A DNA stretch of 64,000 nucleotides, from positions 62,001 to 126,000 of the forward strand of contig NZ_AP022314.1 of the NCBI RefSeq assembly GCF_009936235.1, written 5' to 3'. Under the pieces are notes generated by a model. The model saw only the letters and a list, made by a program, of their open reading frames with translations. It made no database searches and was not told where the DNA came from. Of the stretch, positions 50,689-61,800 are shown piece after piece; the stretch's first letter is position 1; each line of letters starts with the position of its first letter. The position numbers were made by a program, and so were the translations under genes. The DNA comes from Mycobacterium xenopi (GTDB lineage Bacteria > Actinomycetota > Actinomycetes > Mycobacteriales > Mycobacteriaceae).

Positions 50689-51959
50689 TCATATTGCTCG
50701 GCCAGGTAGTGCCGGGCAAAGGGCGCCCCGGGTGAGCATGGTCATGCCGATCAGCGCCTCAGGGCTGTGAAACCCGTACGCACGCTTGGTCAATGCCCGC
50801 AGGTGGGTATTGGTATTGGTGGATTCCGAGCGGGCATTCGACAGTTGGTGATCGAGGGTGTTGCCAATGAGCTCCTTGCGACGGCGGATGGTGCGGGCTA
50901 CGGCAACGAACTCCGGGATGCGCGAGTGCGACGCCCAGGACAGCCAACCAGCCAGCAGACGGCGGCCGTCGCGGCCTTTGACCCGAACCACTTCGCGGAG
51001 TTGCTCTTTTAGCAGATACGCCCGATACAGCGTGGCGTTGGTAGCCGTGATTGCGGCCAGGCTGGTGCGTTGCTCACCGGTCAAGTGGGCCGGGTTCTTG
51101 CGCACCGCCCACATCGCGTGCCGGTCGCGGACACCGGCGCGGGCCATGGTACGCACCCGCACCCGGTCGAGGGCCTTGAGCGCCCAGGCCACCACATGAA
51201 ACGATCCAGACAGCTCACCGCGGCCGGGGCCCGGTCCCGCAGCACGGCGTGAATGCATTCTGCCCCACCACAGCTGACGTGAGTCAACGCCGCGGCACGT
51301 TCGGCGCCGAGCTGGTCGAAAAACCGGCCCAAGGTGTCCTTGTTACGGCCTTCAGCGGCCCACACCAGCCGAGCCTGTTGTGTGATCGATGACGCAGGTC
51401 AGATAGCGGTGGCCTTTGCGGTAGGCGATCTCGTCGATGCCGATGCGCGTCAGCCCGGCCCAGCAGGTCGTTGGTGTCGTGGCCATCGGCGGCTCACGAT
51501 CGCGGCGATAACGCGCCAGGCCACCCGCAAAAACACCGCGACCACACTGAGGGCGGCGTGGGCGGTCAACCACGCGGCTGTGTCCTCAAAAGCCCAGGTA
51601 TGACGGGCGCCGGGCCACGCCCAGGGCAGGTGGGCCACCCCCACTCCATGCTCGGGGCAGGCTACCCGCGGTGCTGCCGCCTGCAGATAGGTCTTCGTCG
51701 TCTCCAGATCCAGGCTGCGCCAGCGCCTGATCCCGTCCCCGCCGTCATAGGCCGGACAGCGTTTCTGGCACCGCGAGCACCGGCTGGCCTGGTTCGCCTT
51801 GGGCCGCACCTTAAACACCAGCACCTCGCTGGTCACCGGCGGTCTGCCACGCGAAGTTCTACTCAGGCTGATGCCACACCCAGGTTTATTGTCACATTTG
51901 CGTTGGGCGCCGCCATCGCTGCACAAACGACATAGTGACGTGGTGGGTAACCACACCAA
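50689..51959 (-). mobile_element. Decayed ISL3-family insertion sequence
   Basis: The minus strand codes for a broken ISL3-type transposase. In order: a zinc-finger part (CSRCQKRCPAYDGGDGIRRW, then CPEHGV), a helix-turn-helix region (AAWLTAHAALSVVAVFLR), the first catalytic segment (RIGIDEIAYRKGHRYLTCV), then MWAAEGRNKDTLGRFFDQLG and DRHAMWAVRKNPAHLTGEQ with the C-terminal catalytic part. At least three frame changes (about 51,470, 51,360 and 51,250) separate the pieces, so no intact transposase can be made. The element sits between the export operon and the NRPS. I could not find inverted repeats or a target duplication. Confidence 0.85.
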
Positions 51960-52760
51960 GCGCCTTGGAGGCCAGCGAGTTTCGTTGTAGCACCAGTTTT
52001 ACTACGACGGCGCCGCATTTCGTCTCCAATAGCTGGGCATGTTCGAGAAGCACGACAACAATCCGCCAGAGCATCAGATCGGCATCGGGAGTAGCTGATG
52101 CTCCAGAACTGGAATTACGGCCGCGCCATTGCACTTGCCTGCGATGAGTTCGCATCAACTTGCAAATTCCAGTTAATGAGGTGGCGTTCGAGCGTATGTG
52201 ACAGCTCCGTCGCGGCGGAGGTGACGTGACGTTGAGCTGCGCTGGCTCAATGTCACATCTGCCAATGGCTAGCGCTTGCAGTTGGCTTCACCGCAGGTCT
52301 ACTTGCTGCTGCCGCCCAGACGTCTCTTCTACCGCTCCACGTCTCGCAAGAGCAGACGTCGATGCTGCCGCCCAATACTGGCTGTGCGACATGTCACAAT
52401 CCGGGAACTTTGTTGAAACCACGGACCAGCCCAGTCGATATCCAGTATGGTTTGGAACCGTTGCGCTCGTGTCAATTAAGACGGCTTGGGGGACTAGGGG
52501 GACTAGTGAGGATCAATCCCTTCAGCGGTGGTAATGGCGGTTTTTTTCGCCCTGGTTGGCGACGAGGAGCAACACAGCCTTTGGCCCAACTTGGTCCAGG
52601 TTGTAACTTGCCGTCGGCCGGTTTACGGCCAAACAGTGCAGGCTGCACCTTTGGACCACACCGGACAGAACCGGACCGATATGCGGCCGAAGAGTCTGCA
52701 CAAGTGGCTGCGAAGCGGTCGGGCTGTTAATACGTAAGCCGCCTTGGTTCGGGGAGTCCA
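51960..52760. other. Long gene-free leader upstream of the NRPS
   Basis: These 800 bases contain short frames but none with mycobacterial coding character. The region is less GC-rich than the modules and should include the NRPS promoter. It holds the inverted repeat listed at 52226-52256 and a short direct repeat of GGGGGACTAG near 52,490-52,508. The NRPS start is preceded by GGGGAG at 52751-52756. Confidence 0.45.
52226..52256. promoter_or_regulatory. Inverted repeat upstream of the NRPS
   Basis: GTGACGTTGAGC (52226-52237) and GCTCAATGTCAC (52245-52256) are complementary at 11 of 12 positions with a 7-base spacer. It could be an operator for a dimeric regulator or a stem-loop in the leader RNA. 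It lies 505 bases before the NRPS start codon. Confidence 0.45.
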
Positions 52761-55700
52761 ATGGAACCTGACGGTAAGGCACTTTCGCAGTCACGAGGAA
52801 ACTCGACTGAGCTTGACGCCCAGGCATTGCCGCTAACGCGTGCACAGCTCGACATATGGCTCGCGCAGCAAACAAGTCACTCAGGTACGGAGTGGCAGCT
52901 CGGATTGTTTGTCAGAATCCAGGGCGCGGTGGAACGTGATGCTCTTGAGTGGGCGATCCGCCGAGTGGTGCGGGAGGCTGAACCAGCCAGGGCAGCCATT
53001 TTTGAGGTAGATGGCCAAGTTTTCCAACGAGCGGTCGATTACCCGGATGTCGAACTTCCCTTCTTCGACCTGACCGGTTCGTCACAACCCGAGCAAGAGG
53101 CCCAGCAGATAGCGTCTTTGATCCAACGAACGCCCATGCCGTTCACGGGCCCACTATTCAAGTTCGCGTTATTTCGCACGCGGGTTGACGAGTTCTACCT
53201 GTTCGCCTGCGGTCACCACATCGTCATCGACGGCACAGGTATTCTGCTTTTGGGTCATCGGGTCGCTTCTGTCTACTCTGCGATCGTTTCCGGTGCACCC
53301 GTTTCTGCGGCCTCCTTCGGCTCCCTGCAGGATTTGGTCGACTACGAATTGGAATATGAATCCTCTCCCGATTACCTGGAAGACCAGGCATATTGGACCA
53401 GGAATCTTCCCTCGGGAAACGAGCCTCTTTATCGAGCTTCCCACTCCGCGGGTGAGTCCGATCCGTATCAATTATCAGCGCCGGTTCAGTTAAATGATGC
53501 AGTAGTTCGTCGCGTTGACGGCATATGCCAAGCGTGGAACATGCCCCGGTCGTCGGTGATTACCGCAGCGTGCGCACTTTTGGCCCGTGAGTGGTGCGCC
53601 GACGGTTCAGAGGTAGTGCTTGATTTCCCTGTCAGCAGGCGAGTACGCCCGGAGTCGAAGTCGCTTCCCGGCATGATGGCTGGGATTGTGCCGCTGGTAT
53701 TAACGGTATCGCCAGACGCATCCGTCGCCAGCTTCTGTGAGCATGTTGATAAGCGGATACGCGAAGCGCTGCAGCATCAAAGGTTTCCAGTGCAAGCCCT
53801 TGAGCGGAAACTCCGGCTTCGCGACCCAGGGCAGCTAACCGACAGGGTGAGCATCAATTTTCTCCCGTCTACGCTCACGCTGTCCTTCGGTGGTCTCACG
53901 GCATCGGCGTCTTACACCAACGCCGGGATTGTCGGCGGCTTCGGCTTGATCTTCTCTACTGCCGGCGACGAGCTCTACCTCAGCACAGTAGGCGAGCTGC
54001 AACCGTTTTCGAATTTCGACGTCTCTGAGTTAGCACAGCGCTTGGAGCGGGTGTTGGTGGCGATGACCGCCGACCCGGGGCGGGTGTTGTCGTCGGTTGA
54101 GGTGGTCGATGCCGCCGAGTTGGCGCGTTTGGGTGAGGTGGGTAACCGGGTGGTGTTGACCCGGCCGGCGCCGGTGCTGGTGTCGGTGCCGCGGTTGTTT
54201 GCCGGGCAGGTGGCCCGCGCCCCGGATGCGGTGGCGCTCAGCTGTGGTGGGCGATCGTGGAGTTACCGGCAGCTCGATGAGGCGTCGAACCGGTTGGCGC
54301 ACTTGCTGATCGACTACGGGGCGGGTGCGGGGTCGTGTGTGGCGTTGTTGTTGCCGCGCTGCGCCGAGGCGATCATCGCGATCCTGGGGGTGTTAAAGAG
54401 CGGGGCGGCGTATCTGCCCATCGACCCCGCACTGCCAGATGCCCGGGTCGGGTTCATGCTCGCCGACGCCGCTCCCCTCGCGGTGATCACCACCACCGGG
54501 CTCGCTGATCGGCTCGATGGCCACGATGTGGCGGTCATCGACATCAAGGACCCGCGGATCAACACCCAACCCAACACCAACCTGCCCGGCCCGGCCCCCG
54601 ATGACATCGCCTACCTGATCTACACCTCGGGCACCACGGGGGTGCCTAAGGGGGTGGCGATCACCCATGGCAATGTGGCGCAGTTGATCGGGTCGGTGGA
54701 TGCGGGTTTGGCCGGGCCGGGGCGGGTGTGGTCGCAGTGGCATTCGTTGGCCTTCGACGTCTCGGGTTGGGAGATCTTCGGCGCGCTGTTGCATGGGGGC
54801 CGGCTGGTGGTGGTGCCCGAGCCGGTGGTCCGCTCTCCGGCTGAGTTGCACGATCTGCTGGTTGCTGAGCGGGTTGATGTGTTGTGTCAGACCCCGTCGG
54901 CGGCGGGGATGCTGTCGCCGCAGGGGCTGGAGTCGGTGGCGTTGGTGGTCGCTGGTGAGGCCTGCCCGGTGGAGTTGGTGCAGCGTTGGGCGCCGGGGCG
55001 GGTGATGATCAACGCCTACGGGCCCACCGAAACCACAGTGTATGCCGCAATGAGTGCGCCATTGCGGGCTGGGTCAGATGCGCCGATTGGGTCGCCGGTG
55101 GCGGGGGCGGCGTTGTTTGTGCTGGATCGGTGGTTGCGCCCGGTGCCCCCTGCTGTGGTGGGGGAGTTGTATGTGGCTGGTCCTGCGGTGGGGGTGGGGT
55201 ATTGGCGGCGGCCGGGGTTGACCGGGTCGCGGTTTGTGGCGTGCCCGTTTGGGGGGGTTTGGGGCGCGGATGTATCGCACCGGGGATGTGGTGCGTTGGC
55301 GTGCCGATGGGCAGTTGGAGTATGTGGGCCGCGCTGATGAGCAGGTCAAGATCCGCGGGTATCGCATCGAGTTGGGTGAGATTCAGGCGGCGTTGAGCGC
55401 GCTGGAGGGGGTGGGGCAGGCGGCGGTGATTGCCCGCGAAGACCGTCCGGGGGGATAAGCGCCTGGTGGGGTATGTCACCGGTGCGGTGGATCCGGGGTG
55501 GTTGCGGGCCAAGCTGCGTGAGCGGTTGCCGGAGTACATGGTGCCCGCGGCGGTGGTGGTGGTGGAGGCGTTGCCGTTGACGGTTAACGGCAAGTTGGAT
55601 AAGCGGGCCCTGCCGGCACCGGAGTATGCCGATGCCGATCGTTATCGGGCTCCGGCCGGGCCGACCGAGGAGTTGTTGGCCGGTATTTATGCGCGGATTC

Positions 55701-55890
55701 TTGGTGTGCCGCGGGTGGGGGCCGAGGATTCGTTTTTTGATTTGGGTGGGGATTCGTTGTCGGCGATGCGGTTGGTGGCCGCGGTCAATGAGGCGTTGGG
55801 TGCCGGGTTGTCGGTGCGGGCGGTGTTTGAGGCGCCCACGGTGGGGCAGTTGGCGGGTCGTGTCGGGGGTGAGGGTGCCGCCCGGTTGGC
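52761..55890 (+). other. NRPS module 1: starter C - A - T
   Basis: The starter condensation domain (about 52,830-54,080) has ACGHHIVIDGTG as its active-site HHxxxDG and is unlike the later C domains, as expected for an N-acylating domain. The adenylation domain (about 54,170-55,610) has IYTSGTTGVPKGV, NAYGPTETT and NGKLDKRALP. Its pocket residues, aligned without gaps to GrsA up to position 278, are D235, V236, W239, C278, V299, A301, A322, V330, Y331. I do not recognise this code with confidence. The carrier domain has DLGGDSLSAMRL. Frame changes occur at about 55,250 and 55,447. Confidence 0.85.
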
Positions 55891-58800
55891 GCCGGTGCGG
55901 CCGGTGGCGCGCCCGGCGGTGGTGCCGTTGTCGTTTGCCCAGCAGCGGTTGTGGTTTTTAGAGCAGTTGCAGGGGCCGTCCCCGGTTTACAACATGGGGG
56001 TGGCGTTGCGGCTGTGTGGGCGGCTGGATGCGGCGGCGTTGGGGGCGGCGCTTTCTGATGTGGTGGCCCGCCATGAGAGCCTGCGCACGGTGTTTCCCGC
56101 GGTGGAGGGGACACCGCGGCAGGTGGTGGTGCCGGTTGAGCGCGCCGAGTTCGGTTGGCAGGTGGTCGATGCCAGCGGTTGGTCGCCGGCATCGTTGGGG
56201 CAGGCCGTTGAGGCCGCGGTGCGGTATTCGTTTGATTTGGCGGTCGAGATTCCGTTGCGGGCACGGCTTTTCCGGGTTGCCGAGGATGAGCATGTGCTGG
56301 TGGCGGTGGTGCATCATATCGCCGCTGATGGTTGGTCGATCACCCCGTTGGTGCGCGATTTAAGTGTTGCTTATGCCGCCCGTTGTGGGGGCGGGCCCCG
56401 GGTGGGATCCGTTGCCGGTGCAGTACGCCGATTACACGTTGTGGCAGCGCGAGCAGCTGGGTGAGCTTGATGATCCCGATAGTCTGATCGCCGCCCAGGT
56501 GGCGTTTTGGGAACACGAGCTGGCGGGGTTGCCCGAGCGGTTGGAGTTGCCCACCGATCGGCCGTATCCGCCGGTGGCCGATCATCGCGGGGCGCGGGTG
56601 CCCTTGGAGTGGCCGGCGCAGGTGCAGCAGCAGATTGCCCGGGTTGCCCGGGAGCACAACGCGACCAGTTTCATGGTGATGCAGGCCGCGTTGGCGGTGC
56701 TGCTGGCCAAACTTAGCGCGACTGCGGATGTGGCGATCGGGTTTCCGATCGCGGGGCGGCGTGACCCGGTGCTGGATGAGTTGGTGGGGTTTTTCGTCAA
56801 CACCTTGGTGTTGCGGGTGGATTTGGCCGGCAATCCCAGCATCGAGGAGGTGTTGGGCCAGGTGCGCGCGCGCAGCCTGGCCGCCTACGAGCACCAGGAT
56901 GTGCCGTTTGAGTTGTTGGTGGAGCGGCTCAACCCGTCTCGGAGCTTGGCCCATCACCCGCTGGTGCAGGTGATGTTGGCCTGGCAAAACAGCATCCCGG
57001 AGTTGGGTTTGGGGGAGGTGCAGGCCAGCCCGGTGCCGGTGGATACGCGTACCGCGCGCATGGATTTGGCGTTTTCCATCGAGGAGCGCTGGACCGAGCA
57101 TGGGCAGCCGGCCGGGATTTGCGGGGTGGTGGAGTTTCGCACCGATGTGTTTGATGCGGCCAGCATTCAGATGTTGATCGGGCGCTTGCAGCGGGTGGTG
57201 GTGGCGATGACCGCCGACCCGAGGCGGGTGTTGTCCTCGGTTGAGGTGGTCGATGCCGCCGAGTTGGCGCGTTTGGGTGAGGTGGGTAACCGGGTGGTGT
57301 TGACCCGGCCGGCGCCGGTGCTGGTGTCGGTGCCGCGGTTGTTTGCCGGGCAGGTGGCCCGCGCCCCGGATGCGGTGGCGCTCAGCTGTGGTGGGCGATC
57401 GTGGAGTTACCGGCAGCTCGATGAGGCGTCGAACCGGTTGGCGCACTTGCTGATCGACTACGGGGCGGGTGCGGGGTCGTGTGTGGCGTTGTTGTTGCCG
57501 CGCTGCGCCGAGGCGATCATCGCGATCCTGGGGGTGTTAAAGAGCGGGGCGGCGTATCTGCCCATCGACCCCGCACACCCGGTCGAGCGCATCGGGTTCA
57601 TGCTCGCCGACGCCGCCCCCTCGCGGTGATCACCACCACCGGGCTCGCTGACCGGCTCGATGGCCACGATGTGGCGGTCATCGACATCAACGACCCGCGG
57701 ATCAACACCCAACCCAACACCAACCTGCCCGGCCCGGCCCCCGATGACATCGCCTACCTGATCTACACCTCCGGCACCACGGGGGTGCCTAAGGGGGTGG
57801 CGATCACCCATGGCAATGTGGCGCAGTTGATCGGGTCGGTGGATGCGGGTTTGGCCGGGCCGGGGCGGGTGTGGTCGCAGTGGCATTCCTATAGCTTCGA
57901 CATCTCGGGTTGGGAGATCTTCGGCGCGCTGTTGCATGGGGGCCGGCTGGTGGTGGTGCCCGAGCAGGTCGCGGCGTCTCCGGCTGAGTTGCACGATCTG
58001 CTGGTTGCTGAGCGGGTTGATGTGTTGTGTCAGACCCCGTCGGCGGCGGGGATGCTGTCGCCGCAGGGGCTGGAGTCGGTGGCGTTGTTGGTTGGTGGTG
58101 AGGCCTGCCCGGTGGAGTTGGTGCAGCGTTGGGCGCCGGGGCGGGTGATGATCAACGAATACGGGCCCACCGAGACCACGATGTGGGTGACCTTGAGCGC
58201 GCCGTTGGCTCCGGGTGAGGAGGCGCCGCCGATTGGGTCGCCGGTGGCGGGGGCGGCGTTGTTTGTGCTGGATCGGTGGTTGCGCCCGGTGCCCCCTGCT
58301 GTGGTGGGGGAGTTGTATGTGGCTGGTCCTGCGGTGGGGGTGGGGTATTGGCGGCGGCCGGGGTTGACCGGGTCGCGGTTTGTGGCGTGCCCGTTTGGGG
58401 GGTTTGGGGCGCGGATGTATCGCACCGGGGATGTGGTGCGTTGGCGTGCCGATGGGCAGTTGGAGTATTTGGGCCGCGCTGATGAGCAGGTCAAGATCCG
58501 CGGGTATCGCATCGAGTTGGGTGAGATTCAGGCGGCGTTGAGCGCGCTGGAGGGGGTGGGGCAGGCGGCGGTGATTGCCCGCGAAGACCGTCCGGGCGAC
58601 AAGCGCCTGGTGGGGTATGTCACCGGCAGTGTGGATCCGGGGTGGTTGCGGGCCAAGCTGCGTGAGCGGTTGCCGGAGTACATGGTGCCCGCGGCGGTGG
58701 TGGTGGTGGAGGCGTTGCCGTTGACGGTTAACGGCAAGTTGGATAAGCGGGCCCTGCCGGCACCGGAGTATGCCGATGCCGATCGTTATCGGGCTCCGGC

Positions 58801-61800
58801 CGGGCCGACCGAGGAGTTGTTGGCCGGTATTTATGCGCGGATTCTTGGTGTGCCGCGGGTGGGGGCCGAGGATTCGTTTTTGATTTGGGTGGGGATTCGT
58901 TGTCGGCGATGCGGTTGGTGGCCGCGGTCAATGAGGCGTTGGGTGCCGGGTTGTCGGTGCGGGCGGTGTTTGAGGCGCCCACGGTGGGGCAGTTGGCGGG
59001 TCGTGTCGGGGGTGAGGGTGCCGCCCGGTTGGCGCCGGTGCGGCCGGTGGCGCGCCCGGCGGTGGTGCCGTTGTCGTTTGCCCAGCAGCGGTTGTGGTTT
59101 TTAGAGCAGTTGCAGGGGCCGTCCCCGGTTTACAACATGGGGGTGGCGTTGCGGCTGTGTGGGCGGCTGGATGCGGCGGCGTTGGGGGCGGCGCTTTCTG
59201 ATGTGGTGGCCCGCCATGAGAGCCTGCGCACGGTGTTTCCCGCGGTGGAGGGGACACCGCGGCAGGTGGTGGTGCCGGTTGAGCGCGCCGAGTTCGGTTG
59301 GCAGGTGGTCGATGCCAGCGGTTGGTCGCCGGCATCGTTGGGGCAGGCCGTTGAGGCCGCGGTGCGGTATTCGTTCGATTTGGCGGTCGAGATTCCGTTG
59401 CGGGCACGGCTTTTCCGGGTTGCCGAGGATGAGCATGTGCTGGTGGCGGTGGTGCATCATATCGCCGCTGATGGTTGGTCGATCACCCCGTTGGTGCGCG
59501 ATTTAAGTGTTGCTTATGCCGCCCGTTGTGGGGGCGGGCCCCGGGGTGGGATCCGTTGCCGGTGCAGTACGCCGATTACACGTTGTGGCAGCGCGAGCAG
59601 CTGGGTGAGCTTGATGATCCCGATAGTCTGATCGCCGCCCAGGTGGCGTTTTGGGAACACGAGCTGGCGGGGTTGCCCGAGCGGTTGGAGTTGCCCACCG
59701 ATCGGCCGTATCCGCCGGTGGCCGATCATCGCGGGGCGCGGGTGCCCTTGGAGTGGCCGGCGCAGGTGCAGCAGCAGATTGCCCGGGTGGCCCGGGAGCA
59801 CAACGCGACCAGTTTCATGGTGATGCAGGCCGCGTTGGCGGTGTTGTTGTCCAAGCTGGCCGCCAGTGCTGAGGTGGCGATCGGGTTTCCGATCGCGGGG
59901 CGGCGTGACCCGGTGCTGGATGAGTTGGTGGGGTTTTTCGTCAACACCTTGGTGTTGCGGGTGGATTTGGCCGGCAATCCCAGCATCGAGGAGGTGTTGG
60001 GCCAGGTGCGCGCGCGCAGCCTGGCCGCCTACGAGCACCAGGATGTGCCGTTTGAGTTGTTGGTGGAGCGGCTCAACCCGTCTCGGAGCTTGGCCCATCA
60101 CCCGCTGGTGCAGGTGATGTTGGCCTGGCAAAACAGCATCCCGGAGTTGGGTTTGGGGGAGGTGCAGGCCAGCCCGGTGCCGGTGGATACGCGTACCGCG
60201 CGCATGGATTTGGCGTTTTCCATCGAGGAGCGCTGGACCGAGCATGGGCAGCCGGCCGGGATTTGCGGGGTGGTGGAGTTTCGCACCGATGTGTTTGATG
60301 CGGCCAGCATTCAGATGTTGATCGGGCGCTTGCAGCGGGTGGTGGTGGCGATGACCGCCGACCCGGGGCGGGTGTTGTCCTCGGTTGAGGTGGTCGATGC
60401 CGCCGAGTTGGCGCGTTTGGGTGAGGTGGGTAACCGGGTGGTGTTGACCCGGCGGCGCCGGTGCTGGTGTCGGTGCCGCGGTTGTTTGCCGGGCAGGTGG
60501 CCCGCGCCCCGGATGCGGTGGCGCTCAGCTGTGGTGGGCGGTCGTGGAGTTACCGGCAGCTCGATGAGGCGTCGAACCGGTTGGCGCACTTGCTGATCGA
60601 CTACGGGGCGGGTGCGGGGGCGTGTGTGGCGTTGTTGTTGCCGCGCTGCGCCGAGGCGATCATCGCGATCCTGGGGGTGTTAAAGAGCGGGGCGGCGTAT
60701 CTGCCCATCGACCCCGCACACCCGGTCGAGCGCATCGGGTTCATGCTCGCCGACGCCGCTCCCCTCGCGGTGATCACCACCACCGGGCTCGCTGATCGGC
60801 TCGATGGCCACGATGTGGCGGTCATCGACATCAACGACCCGCGGATCAACACCCAACCCAACACCAACCTGCCCGGCCCGGCCCCCGATGACATCGCCTA
60901 CCTGATCTACACCTCCGGCACCACCGGCGTCCCCAAAGGAGTCGCCGTCAGCCACCACAACGTGATCCAACTGTTCGACTCATTGGAAGCTAGCTTTGAT
61001 TTGGGGCCGGGGCAGGTTTGGACGCAATTTCACTCTTTGGCCTTCGACTTCTCGGTGTGGGAGATCTTCGGCGCGCTGCTGCACGGGGGCCGGCTGGTGG
61101 TGGTGCCGGACGAAGTGGCGGCGTCACCGGACGAGTTCCATGAGGTGCTGGTCGCTGAGCAGGTCAGCGTCTTAAGTCAAACCCCCTCGGCCGTGGGCAT
61201 GTTATCGACGGAGGGGTTGGAGTCAACGACGTTGGTGATTGGCGCCGAGCCGTGCCCGGCCGACCTGGTGGACCGTTGGGCGCCGGGGCGGGTGATGATC
61301 AACGCCTACGGGCCCACCGAGACCACGATGTGGGCATCCAAAAGCGCGCCGTTGGCGCCGGGTTCGGGGACACCGCCGATTGGGTCGCCGGTTCCAGCGG
61401 CAGCCTTTTTCGTGCTCGACAGCTGGTTGCGCCCGGTTCCCCCTGGTGTGGCCGGCGAGTTGTATATAGCGGGTCGCGGTGTGACGTACGGGTATTGGCG
61501 GCGGCCGGGGTTGACCGGGTCGCGGTTTGTGGCGTGCCCGTTTGGGGGGTTTGGGGCGCGGATGTATCGCACCGGGGATGTGGTGCGTTGGCGTGCCGAT
61601 GGGCAGTTGGAGTATTTGGGCCGCGCTGATGAGCAGGTCAAGATCCGCGGGTATCGCATCGAGTTGGGTGAGATTCAGGCGGCGTTGAGCGCGCTGGAGG
61701 GGTGGGGCAGGCGGCGGTGATTGCCCGCGAAGACCGTCCGGGGGATAAGCGCCTGGTGGGGTATGTCACCGGTGCGGTGGATCCGGGGTGGTTGCGGGCC

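Noticed and set aside
50453..50770. Possible 105-residue plus-strand gene beside the insertion sequence
   Set aside because: It overlaps the transposase end and has no family features or ribosome-binding site.
52185..52395. Several TGTGAC/GTCACA words suggesting CRP sites
   Set aside because: The spacings do not give the symmetric TGTGA-N6-TCACA form; only the 52226-52256 repeat is kept as a candidate.
52226..52534. Possible small gene in the NRPS leader
   Set aside because: Codon use is not mycobacterial, there is no ribosome-binding site, and the product is Ser/Cys/Arg-rich without similarity.
55890..57180. Dual epimerization/condensation domain in module 2
   Set aside because: The extra N-terminal His-rich motif of dual domains is absent and the sequence follows L-to-L domains.
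56340..57446. Large minus-strand frames repeated in each NRPS module
   Set aside because: They are His/Arg-rich shadows of the condensation and adenylation domains and recur only because the modules repeat.
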